From Alistipes sp. (GTDB taxonomy: Bacteria; Bacteroidota; Bacteroidia; Bacteroidales; Rikenellaceae): a DNA stretch of 8,724 nt. Below are positions 1 through 5,995 of the stretch, one piece after another. The DNA lies in assembly GCA_017391665.1 (NCBI GenBank), contig JAFOXS010000294.1, positions 1 through 8,724 of the forward strand, written 5' to 3'. Every line of letters starts with the position of its first letter. The first letter of the stretch is position 1. The notes under the pieces were generated by a model. It had not been told where the DNA came from. It did not search any database and worked only from the letters and a program-made list of their open reading frames with translations. The translations under genes and the position numbers were made by a program.

Positions 1-75
1 AGCTGTAGCGGGATCCAGACCCACGCCCAAAAGCGTGAGCAGCGCAGCATCGATCTCCATATTGATCTGATCCAT
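1..75 (-). CDS. Start of an unrecognised ORF, cut by the window edge
   Basis: An ATG at 75-73 opens 25 codons with no stop before the left edge. The peptide begins MDQINMEIDAALL and continues with TLLGVGLDPATA. It begins 27 nt after the stop codon of the upstream FKBP-like gene on the same strand. That matches the 27-nt gap between the two FKBP-like genes, so it could be the next gene of the same operon. A second in-frame ATG at 60-58 is an alternative start. The peptide is acidic and then hydrophobic, but it does not look like a signal peptide because no Lys/Arg precedes the hydrophobic run. I do not recognise a family. Only spacing and an open frame support it, so chance is possible. Confidence 0.4.
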   Translation of the reverse strand, partial: MDQINMEIDAALLTLLGVGLDPATA

Positions 76-102
76 AGACTTATTAGCGCAAATCTTACCC
101 TT

Positions 103-999
103 TTAATAACCAGTCTGACCCTCGAATACCAGCGTATCACGACCGAGGCAGTCAAAATTCAAAGGTTTCTTGGGGGTGTAGAGGTAGTTGATATAGAGTC
201 CCGCAATAGAATCAACGGCAGGATACCACAACTCATCATAGACGGTCTTCTCCTCTTCGTCGGCTCGCGTATCACGCTTAAACGTACGGCGCATATCCGA
301 AGCGGCCTTTGCCTCCTCCTTGTTTGCTGGCTCGGGGGCGATACCGCCATTAGCCTTGGCAAACGCACGCACCCACTGATCCTCGTATGCTACGGGATTA
401 TTGACATGGCCCCATACGGTCACATCAGCGATCATGGGACGGCCCGAATCGAGTGAATACTGACCCTGATAACCACCATCACCCTTCATACCGTCATCAT
501 TCTTCGACACCAACGACGACGGCATGTAGATACGCATCTTGGTGCCGTAACGTGCCGAGAACTCGCCATCGCCAACCTTCAGTTTGTTACGCAGTGACAT
601 GTAGATACCCTCTGGCAGACTATTGGCACGCGACTCACCGCAATAGAGGAAATAGGGAACATAGTGCGTATGATCGGTATATACATTCTGCATGCGTGCC
701 AGATCCGAATCACGCGTCATGACCACATTACCAGCCAAATCGCGGCAGGTAACATCGAACCACAACCACGCATCCTCATAACGTACGGCTACACTATCGG
801 CAACACCCTCATCGAGGATCTCCACATAGTAACCTCCGTTAGCCTGGTAATTATCCAGCAAATCGGGACGGTTGATCTCCATCCACGACCTCAGAGCAAT
901 TGTCTCAACCTCAGTATCATTCAGCGCTGTTGACTCAACGCATGCACTGAGAGTGAAGAGTGTGCATATAATAAAGAATATACGCTTGAAAAGTTCCAT
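103..999 (-). CDS. Divergent FKBP-like lipoprotein with C-terminal extension (298 aa)
   Basis: This is a predicted secreted lipoprotein. Residues 1-20 form a short signal peptide ending in a lipobox, LSAC, with Cys20 as the acylated residue. Residues 57-199 resemble a stretched FKBP fold. A strand WLWFDVTCRDLAG (78-90) sits where FKBPs have their V-x-Y-x-G-x-L-x-x-G strand. Residues 138-161 (KLKVG, then KMRIYMPSSL) match the FKBP stretch of Lys-Val-Gly followed by a pre-strand 'IP..LAYG'. PMIADVTVWGHV (188-199) matches the last strand, usually 'L.FDVEL'. Residues 200-298 are an extra charged region with no assignment. The usual FKBP active-site residues cannot be placed with confidence, so isomerase activity is uncertain and a chaperone or binding role is equally possible. 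It lies 28 nt downstream of a second FKBP-like lipoprotein gene, probably in one transcript. The FKBP assignment is by eye. Confidence 0.75.
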   Translation of the reverse strand: MELFKRIFFIICTLFTLSACVESTALNDTEVETIALRSWMEINRPDLLDNYQANGGYYVEILDEGVADSVAVRYEDAWLWFDVTCRDLAGNVVMTRDSDLARMQNVYTDHTHYVPYFLYCGESRANSLPEGIYMSLRNKLKVGDGEFSARYGTKMRIYMPSSLVSKNDDGMKGDGGYQGQYSLDSGRPMIADVTVWGHVNNPVAYEDQWVRAFAKANGGIAPEPANKEEAKAASDMRRTFKRDTRADEEEKTVYDELWYPAVDSIAGLYINYLYTPKKPLNFDCLGRDTLVFEGQTGY

Positions 1000-1027
1000 A
1001 TCTTTTTTTGTTCTGTTTTTATCAAAT

Positions 1028-1642
1028 TTATTCTCCCACTACACTGTCTATCGTGTAGAACCACGCAATGGCCGACTCATCGCCCGCAACGCCTACCACA
1101 TCATCCTCATAGGCGGCATCGAGCGTCATGTAAGCCTCCACCGTATCGCCTTCACGACAACCTACTAACGAGAGCGTAACGCCTTTTATTATTCGCGTCT
1201 GACCAATTTTAACCTTCAGCGGCTCCTGAGGCCAGAACTCTGTATTGAGCCCCGCCTTGCTTAGCTCCGCAAGCACCGAGGCGTCGTTGGTGGCATATAC
1301 ATTGGCAAGGCCCGGTTGTCCTCCCGTAAAACGGAATGCAACGTATGTCAGCGAAACCTCATCACCCTCTCTAATGATGCGCCTCGCCTCACGTCCCTGG
1401 TCGTAATACGATGCGATGTAACGATAGGTGTTATACTCCAGTCGCTCATAAAACGCGGGCTTGGCCTCCATCGAGTTGGGCACATCGCGGATATCAATAA
1501 GGCGCGGTGAATGAGACGAGGTAAGGTAGCTTACAATAGAGCTACGCTGGTTCTCGGCCACGTCAACCTCATCGTCGCCGCAACCCGCAGCGAACGCAAT
1601 GCAAAGCGTTGCCCAAACCAGACTTACCAATCTCTTCCACAT
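1028..1642 (-). CDS. FKBP-like peptidyl-prolyl isomerase family lipoprotein (204 aa)
   Basis: A signal peptide (1-20) ends in FAAGC, giving Cys21 as the lipid attachment site. The mature protein begins CGDDEVD, a run of acidic residues like the lipoprotein export signal that sends Bacteroidota lipoproteins to the cell surface. Residues 92-203 fit an FKBP domain: GDEVSLTYVAF (93-103) is the first core strand, IGQTRIIKGV (146-155) matches the 'vGq.eVIkGw' segment, GCREGDTVEAYMTLDAAY (161-178) matches 'gmkvGekrrl.ipp.laYG', and AWFYTIDSVV (193-202) is the final strand. The Trp of the FKBP12 active-site floor (W59) is replaced by Val155, while the Tyr equivalent to Y82 (Tyr178) seems kept. It probably folds periplasmic or surface proteins, but catalysis is unproven. 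It lies 90 nt after ruvA and has its own candidate promoter. An FKBP-like gene follows 28 nt downstream. Confidence 0.82.
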   Translation of the reverse strand: MWKRLVSLVWATLCIAFAAGCGDDEVDVAENQRSSIVSYLTSSHSPRLIDIRDVPNSMEAKPAFYERLEYNTYRYIASYYDQGREARRIIREGDEVSLTYVAFRFTGGQPGLANVYATNDASVLAELSKAGLNTEFWPQEPLKVKIGQTRIIKGVTLSLVGCREGDTVEAYMTLDAAYEDDVVGVAGDESAIAWFYTIDSVVGE

Positions 1643-1661
1643 AACGTAGCCTATAATCGTG

Positions 1662-1692
1662 CAAATTTACAAAAAATAATCTATTCGACCAA
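1662..1692 (-). promoter_or_regulatory. Bacteroidota-type promoter for the FKBP-like lipoprotein genes
   Basis: Read on the minus strand, TAAATTTG at 1669-1662 matches the Bacteroidales -7 consensus TAnnTTTG exactly. TTG at 1692-1690 lies 20 nt upstream and fits the -33 element. Predicted initiation near 1656 leaves a leader of only about 14 nt before the ATG at 1642. No terminator is visible between ruvA and this point, so read-through from ruvA is also likely. Confidence 0.6.
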
Positions 1693-1732
1693 TTTTTACG
1701 CTGTCACTTTCTATTTTAAGACAAATATCACC

Positions 1733-2326
1733 CTACAGACGGCGCAGTGCCTGACGCACAGCATCCTCCACCGTGATGGTGGGCGACTCCTTCAGGATAG
1801 CCTTCACAACCTTCTCCGAAGCCGTTTTCTGGAATCCGAGCATAACAAGGGCGGCCATCGTCTCATCATAAATGGCGCTACCCTTCTCGGCTACAGCCAC
1901 CGCAGGAGTCTGCGCATTAATGCCCAGATCGAGCATCTTTCCGCTCAATTCGACGATAATCTTCTGTGCAGTTTTCAGACCCAGACCCTTGACATTCTTC
2001 AGCAACACGGCATTGCCCGTCGAGATTATATTGCGCAACTCGTCGCTCGAGTATGTCGAAAGAATCATGCGGGCCGTATTTCCACCTACGCCCGACACGC
2101 TGATCAGATGACGGAAGAGTTCGCGCTCGACCTTTGTGGCAAAGCCGTAGAGCAGCTGGGCATCCTCGCGGACAACGTAATGGATATAGAGCTGCGCCGA
2201 CTTCTCGCCCTCGATACAAGAGTAGGTCTGCAACGAAATATTTATATAATAACCTACACCACCAGCATCAATTACAGCATATGTGGGGGCCAATTCAGCA
2301 ACCCGACCCGAGATATATTCGTACAT
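1733..2326 (-). CDS. ruvA: Holliday junction branch migration protein RuvA
   Basis: RuvA binds four-way DNA junctions as a tetramer or double tetramer and loads the RuvB helicase for branch migration in recombinational repair. The 197 aa are close to the usual length (E. coli 203). Residues 1-62 form the OB-fold: it begins MYEYISGRVAE, has the family GGVGYYI motif (22-28) and ends REDAQLLYGF. Two helix-hairpin-helix motifs follow, SGVGGNTA (78-85) and VKGLGLKTA (112-120), which grip the DNA backbone. A flexible linker (about 133-150) leads to the RuvB-binding domain III (about 152-197), with EDAVRQALRRL at the end. The ATG at 2326-2324 is the first in the frame and fits the family start. The gene is divergent from the Skp-like gene; ruvB and ruvC are not in the window. 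Confidence 0.97.
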   Translation of the reverse strand: MYEYISGRVAELAPTYAVIDAGGVGYYINISLQTYSCIEGEKSAQLYIHYVVREDAQLLYGFATKVERELFRHLISVSGVGGNTARMILSTYSSDELRNIISTGNAVLLKNVKGLGLKTAQKIIVELSGKMLDLGINAQTPAVAVAEKGSAIYDETMAALVMLGFQKTASEKVVKAILKESPTITVEDAVRQALRRL

Positions 2327-2353
2327 AAAATTAAATTTAATTGCTAATTAGGG

Positions 2354-2385
2354 CAAAAATAAAGATTTTTTTCTACCTTTGTCAA
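2354..2385 (-). promoter_or_regulatory. Candidate ruvA promoter
   Basis: On the minus strand TATTTTTG at 2361-2354 matches TAnnTTTG, and TTG at 2385-2383 lies 21 nt upstream as a possible -33 element. Initiation near 2348 would give a leader of about 22 nt before the ruvA ATG. Its -33 element overlaps the -7 box of the opposing promoter for the Skp-like gene. Confidence 0.5.
2374..2381 (+). promoter_or_regulatory. -7 box of the Skp-like lipoprotein gene
   Basis: TACCTTTG matches the TAnnTTTG consensus. No good TTTG is found about 19-20 nt upstream (the sequence there is GGGC), so the -33 part is weak. The predicted leader to the ATG at 2439 is about 50 nt, A-rich and without an obvious structure. 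Confidence 0.55.
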
Positions 2386-2438
2386 TTATTGCAGAATTAA
2401 ATTTTAAAAAAATCTAAAAAAGTTAAGTATAAGTTACT

Positions 2439-3023
2439 ATGAAAAAGTTTTTTTTCACACTGCTCGTTGCCGCGCTGAGCTTCGCATCTTGCGATAATAA
2501 GACGGCTACCCCCGCAGCCGAGGGTGAGGCTGCTGCTACCGAGACTGTAACAGGTGGCGATATTGCTTACGTTCGCGTAGAGTATGTTCTTGCCGAGAGC
2601 GAGATCTATAAGACTGAGGGTGTTGCTTTGCAGGAGAAGACTCAGAAGGCTCAGAACTCATGGGCTCAGAAGGAGCAGAATCTCCAGTATGAGGCTACAC
2701 AGTTGCAGGAGAAGTATCAGAAGGGTTTGATCACAACGGCTGATGCACAGAAGCAGCAGGAGTCTATCGAGCGCAAGATCACCAACTACCAGACCAGCGC
2801 ACAGAAGGAGGCCGAGTCACTGGACGAGGAGAACTTCGTATTCTCTAACCGTACACAGGATCTTATCCTGCGTGCCATCCAGGCTATCAACGCTGAGAAG
2901 AAGTACAAGATGGTCGTAAACTCAACTGCACTTCTCGATGCTGACCCCGCACTCGACATCAGCGATGCCGTACTTGCAAAGGTTAACGAGTTCTACGCTG
3001 CAGAGAAGGCTGAGAAGAAATAA
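2439..3023 (+). CDS. OmpH/Skp-like periplasmic chaperone, predicted lipoprotein (194 aa)
   Basis: Skp/OmpH proteins are trimeric, jellyfish-shaped chaperones that hold unfolded outer-membrane proteins in the periplasm. The pattern is clear here. A short beta strand, DIAYVRVEYVL (41-51), is followed by a long Gln/Glu/Lys-rich coiled coil (about 55-150), and the C-terminus returns to the body with YKMVVNSTALLDADPALDIS (156-175). The N-terminus is a signal peptide with Lys2-Lys3, a hydrophobic run, and FASC with Cys18 as a likely lipidation site. E. coli Skp is not a lipoprotein, so this copy would be membrane-tethered, with an Ala/Thr/Glu-rich linker (19-40) between anchor and body. It stands alone between its promoter and a strong terminator. 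Alternative reading: a coiled-coil lipoprotein of other function. Confidence 0.85.
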   Translation: MKKFFFTLLVAALSFASCDNKTATPAAEGEAAATETVTGGDIAYVRVEYVLAESEIYKTEGVALQEKTQKAQNSWAQKEQNLQYEATQLQEKYQKGLITTADAQKQQESIERKITNYQTSAQKEAESLDEENFVFSNRTQDLILRAIQAINAEKKYKMVVNSTALLDADPALDISDAVLAKVNEFYAAEKAEKK

Positions 3024-3042
3024 TTTTTCCGCTCACCAAGCT

Positions 3043-3082
3043 AAAAAGAGATTAATCCCACGGGTTTAATCTCTTTTTTTTT
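3043..3082 (+). terminator. Intrinsic terminator after the Skp-like gene
   Basis: The arms AAAAAGAGATTAA (3043-3055) and TTTAATCTCTTTTT (3065-3078) pair, with C3057-C3058 against G3063-G3064, one T/T mismatch and a 4-nt loop. The T-tract runs to 3082. The left arm starts 19 nt after the stop codon. Confidence 0.88.
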
Positions 3083-3083
3083 G

Positions 3084-3091
3084 TACATTTG
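3084..3091 (+). promoter_or_regulatory. -7 box of the nucleoside hydrolase gene
   Basis: TACATTTG matches TAnnTTTG and sits right after the T-tract of the preceding terminator. The -33 position falls in the terminator hairpin and shows no TTTG. Initiation near 3096 gives a leader of about 20 nt to the ATG at 3116. The box argues against an upstream TTG start at 3089, which would lie inside it. Confidence 0.5.
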
Positions 3092-3115
3092 TATAAAATC
3101 AAACATTTCCACATC

Positions 3116-4129
3116 ATGAAACAGCTATGCCTACTACTTACTGCTTGCCTACTATGCGCCTGCGGCACCACGCCGGAGGCGGAGCCCGCACCTCAGGCCA
3201 TAATATTTGAGACCGACATGGGCAACGACATCGACGATGCGATGGCGCTCGATCTGCTCTTCAAGAATATGGATCAGGGCAATATCAATCTTCTGGCCGT
3301 GAGCGTTCACAAGAACAACCCCTATTCGGCCGAGTATATCGACATCATGCGCCACTGGTATGGCTACCCCACGCTTCCCATCGGTGTGAATACTGCCTGC
3401 GTGACGGATATGGATTGTGTGGATTACTGCACGAAGGTTGCACTGCTAAAAAACGAGGATGGCTCACCAATGTTCAAGCGCTCGGAGAACCCCTCATATG
3501 AGGAGGCCGTGGAGATGTATCGCCGCATCCTGTCGGAGCAGGCGGATGGCTCGGTCGTAATTGTCACCGTAGGTTTCTCGACCACCATGGCACAACTGCT
3601 GCAGAGCCAGCCCGACAAATACTCTTCACTCTCGGGCGAGGAGCTCGTGGCAAAGAAGGTAAAATACTTCTCTATTATGGCTGGCGAGTTCGTGCAGAAG
3701 GATTTCCGCGAGTACAACATATGGAACGATCTGGAGGCATCGAAGTATTTCTTCGACCACTCACCCCGACCCATGGTTATCGTGCCCTGGACGCTTGGCG
3801 ACCAGATTCAGTATCCGGGCAAGAACATTGCCGAAGACTTTACATGGAGCGACAACCCCATGGTTGAGGGATACAAGGCATACCTCGAGATGCCCTACGA
3901 TCGCCAGACATGGGATGTGATCTCGGCCTTCTACGCCTGCCACCCCGACTTTGAGGGCTTTTCGCTCAGTGGCAAGGGAGAGGTGAAAGTTGTAGGCGAA
4001 GGAGTGACCGAGTGGCGTGACGATCCCAATGGCCGCTTCCAGATACTCGTCCCCTCGGAGGCGCAGCGTCAGCAGATTCTCGATTACTTCCTAAAAACAC
4101 TCACCACAAAACCAAAACATATGCAATAA
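3116..4129 (+). CDS. Secreted nucleoside hydrolase family lipoprotein (337 aa)
   Basis: This belongs to the inosine-uridine nucleoside hydrolase fold, whose enzymes cleave ribonucleosides into base and ribose with a Ca2+ ion. The metal site appears as ETDMGNDIDDAMAL (32-45): Asp34, Asp40 and Asp41 correspond to the DxDPGxDD aspartates. Two extra residues (Asn37-Asp38) are typical of the subfamily reading 'DTDMGNDxDDALAL'. The late metal aspartate is probably Asp267 in QTWDVISAFYA (264-274). The N-terminus (1-16) is a signal peptide ending LLCAC, with Cys16 as lipid anchor, so the enzyme would act outside the cytoplasm, perhaps on scavenged nucleosides. I chose ATG 3116 because the signal peptide begins there; an in-frame TTG at 3089 would add nine residues and overlap the promoter. 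The gene is monocistronic, between two terminators. Substrate is unknown. Confidence 0.88.
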   Translation: MKQLCLLLTACLLCACGTTPEAEPAPQAIIFETDMGNDIDDAMALDLLFKNMDQGNINLLAVSVHKNNPYSAEYIDIMRHWYGYPTLPIGVNTACVTDMDCVDYCTKVALLKNEDGSPMFKRSENPSYEEAVEMYRRILSEQADGSVVIVTVGFSTTMAQLLQSQPDKYSSLSGEELVAKKVKYFSIMAGEFVQKDFREYNIWNDLEASKYFFDHSPRPMVIVPWTLGDQIQYPGKNIAEDFTWSDNPMVEGYKAYLEMPYDRQTWDVISAFYACHPDFEGFSLSGKGEVKVVGEGVTEWRDDPNGRFQILVPSEAQRQQILDYFLKTLTTKPKHMQ

Positions 4130-4133
4130 CACG

Positions 4134-4163
4134 AAAAACCGTCCTTTGAAAGGGCGGTTTTTT
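4134..4163 (+). terminator. Intrinsic terminator after the nucleoside hydrolase gene
   Basis: AAAAACCGTCCTT (4134-4146) pairs with AAGGGCGGTTTTT (4150-4162), with one G-T wobble and a 3-nt loop. The right arm merges into a T-tract. The hairpin begins 5 nt after the stop codon. Confidence 0.9.
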
Positions 4164-4183
4164 ATTTACATGGCAAACAAAAA

Positions 4184-4214
4184 TTTGCAAGCCTGAAAAA
4201 TTGTATTATCTTTG
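4184..4214 (+). promoter_or_regulatory. rho promoter, full consensus
   Basis: TTTG at 4184-4187 and TATCTTTG at 4207-4214 are separated by exactly 19 nt, a full match to the Bacteroidales -33/-7 pattern TTTG-N19-TAnnTTTG. Initiation near 4220 would give a leader of about 62 nt before the rho ATG. Confidence 0.82.
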
Positions 4215-4226
4215 CATGGTCATTCG

Positions 4227-4250
4227 AAAAATAATCGTTCGGTTATTTTT
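4227..4250 (+). promoter_or_regulatory. Hairpin in the rho 5' leader
   Basis: AAAAATAATC (4227-4236) and GGTTATTTTT (4241-4250) form a 10-bp stem with one G-T wobble around a GTTC tetraloop. It starts only about 6 nt after the predicted transcription start and ends in a U-run, so it resembles a weak, AU-rich terminator or a 5'-end stabilising hairpin. Rho is autoregulated through its leader in E. coli, but whether this element has such a role is inference. Confidence 0.45.
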
Positions 4251-4282
4251 ACAATCAGTGAATCATAAACAACGTACACAAT

Positions 4283-5953
4283 ATGCAAGATTTAACTGCA
4301 CTTGAAGGTAAGACCTTAGCAGAATTGCGTGAGATAGGTAAGGTTTTGGGCATTACCGACCTCTCGCTCAAGAAGAAGGATCTGCTCCTTGCCATTACCC
4401 GTATTGCCAATGGGGAGGAGTCTAACAACCCTACACCCGCCGTGGAGGAGGCACCCCGCAAGCGTGGTCGCCGTCCGCGAATGAGCGCCACACGCGCCGA
4501 GGAAAACCCCACACCAGCAACCGTAGAGGAGACCTCAGAGCCGACTCCCGCAACCGAAGAGGTGAAGGCTGACGCTACGCCTGCAGAGCCCGCACCCCAG
4601 CCTAAGCGCCGCGGCCGCAAGCCCAAGGCCCTCAAGGAGATGGAGGAGCGCGCAGCACGCGAGGCCGAGGCAGAGCAGAGCACAGAATCTGCACCGGCAG
4701 AGCAGGACGCTCCCACCACTGAGGCAGAGCCCGCAACAGCGGAGCCTGCACCCACGGAGAAGCCTCGCAAAGCGCATCCTGCGCGCAAGGAGTATGCACA
4801 CCATCCCCGTCACGAGGCTCCTGCAAGAGAGACTTTCGCTGGCGAGGTCACTGGCGAGGGCGTACTGGAGGTTATGCCTGACGGATATGGATTCCTGCGC
4901 TCGGCCGACTACAACTATCTGAACTCACCCGATGATATATATGTATCACCCTCACAGATCAAGCTCTTCGGCCTGAAGCCCGGCGACACGATCAGCGGCG
5001 TCATTCAGCCGCCGAAGGAGGGAGAGAAGTATTTCCCCCTGATTCGTGTAAATGAGATCAATGGTCTCAAGCCCGAGTACATCCGAGACCGCGTACAGTT
5101 TGAGTATATGACACCCCTCTTCCCCAGCGAGAAGTTCAATCTGACGGGCAAGGGTCACAACTCATTGTCGAATCGTGTCGTCGATCTCTTCTCACCCATC
5201 GGCAAGGGTCAGCGTGGACTGATCGTGGCACAGCCCAAGACGGGTAAGACAATGTTGCTGCAGTCGATAGCCAACGCCATCGCCGATAACCACCCCGAGG
5301 TGTATATGATCGTTCTTCTGATTGACGAGCGCCCCGAGGAGGTTACCGAGATGGCCCGCAACGTCAAGGCCGAGGTTGTCGCTTCGACATTCGACGAGCA
5401 GGCATCACGCCACGTGAAGGTTGCCGAGATGGTTCTGGAGAAGGCAAAGCGCATGGTCGAGTGTGGTCACGATGTGGTTATCTTCCTTGATTCTATCACC
5501 CGTCTGGCACGCGCCTACAACTCGGTGCAGCCCGCATCGGGCAAGGTTCTCTCGGGTGGTGTGGATGCCAACGCACTGCATAAGCCCAAGCGTTTCTTCG
5601 GTGCCGCACGTAATACGGAGGAGAAGGGCTCGCTCACAATCATCGCCACAGCGCTCATCGACACCGGCTCGAAGATGGATGAGGTAATCTTCGAGGAGTT
5701 CAAGGGTACGGGTAACATGGAGTTGCAGCTCGACCGCAAGCTCTCTAACAAGCGTGTATACCCGGCTGTGGATGTCATTTCATCGGGCACACGACGTGAG
5801 GATCTGCTGCTCTCGCGCGATGTGATGAACCGCACATGGGTTATGCGCAAGTATCTCTCGGAGATGACAACCGTAGAGGCTATGGAGTTCCTGCAGAAGC
5901 AGATGGGACTGACCGAGTCGAACGAGGAGTTCCTCGCAACGATGAATCAATAA
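4283..5953 (+). CDS. rho: Transcription termination factor Rho with long disordered insertion (556 aa)
   Basis: Rho is a hexameric RNA-dependent ATPase that loads on nascent RNA and ends transcription. Residues 1-45 form the helical Rho N-terminal domain. Residues 46-185 are a low-complexity Pro/Ala/Glu/Lys/Arg insertion with two basic patches, RKRGRRPR (59-66) and PKRRGRKPK (107-115). About 186-262 is the cold-shock RNA-binding domain with the RNP motif GYGFLRS (201-207). The motor follows: Walker A AQPKTGKT (316-323), catalytic DERPEEV (348-354, probable Glu349), Walker [14 protein letters not shown] (401-413), the Q-loop region [17 protein letters not shown] (424-440), R-loop KGTGNME (474-480) and SGTRRED (501-507), which holds the probable arginine finger. 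E. coli Rho has 419 residues, so the insertion explains the extra length. It heads a probable operon with the nucleosidase and ispE. Confidence 0.98.
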   Translation: MQDLTALEGKTLAELREIGKVLGITDLSLKKKDLLLAITRIANGEESNNPTPAVEEAPRKRGRRPRMSATRAEENPTPATVEETSEPTPATEEVKADATPAEPAPQPKRRGRKPKALKEMEERAAREAEAEQSTESAPAEQDAPTTEAEPATAEPAPTEKPRKAHPARKEYAHHPRHEAPARETFAGEVTGEGVLEVMPDGYGFLRSADYNYLNSPDDIYVSPSQIKLFGLKPGDTISGVIQPPKEGEKYFPLIRVNEINGLKPEYIRDRVQFEYMTPLFPSEKFNLTGKGHNSLSNRVVDLFSPIGKGQRGLIVAQPKTGKTMLLQSIANAIADNHPEVYMIVLLIDERPEEVTEMARNVKAEVVASTFDEQASRHVKVAEMVLEKAKRMVECGHDVVIFLDSITRLARAYNSVQPASGKVLSGGVDANALHKPKRFFGAARNTEEKGSLTIIATALIDTGSKMDEVIFEEFKGTGNMELQLDRKLSNKRVYPAVDVISSGTRREDLLLSRDVMNRTWVMRKYLSEMTTVEAMEFLQKQMGLTESNEEFLATMNQ

Positions 5954-5995
5954 AAAGCAACTACCCTCTTCGCTACATTGCAAAAAGCAGAAAAT

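Noticed and set aside
1511..2347. A 278-codon plus-strand open frame opposite ruvA and the FKBP-like gene
   Set aside because: It is antisense to the well-supported ruvA, crosses its intergenic region and shows no recognisable motif. Its composition is what the reverse of those genes would give.
3089..3115. TTG start adding nine residues to the nucleoside hydrolase
   Set aside because: The codon lies inside the -7 box, and the added residues would spoil the lipoprotein signal that starts cleanly at ATG 3116.
4255..4788. A 177-codon minus-strand open frame rich in Ala, Gly, Ser and Arg
   Set aside because: It is the mirror of the low-complexity Pro/Ala/Glu region of rho, where biased codons leave few stops on the other strand.
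4418..4837. A frameshift or foreign insertion inside rho
   Set aside because: The frame is continuous, codon use matches the rest of the gene, and a disordered insertion at this point is normal in Bacteroidota Rho.
5978..5995. TTG start adding six residues to the nucleosidase
   Set aside because: The family begins a few residues before its first beta strand, which fits ATG 5996.
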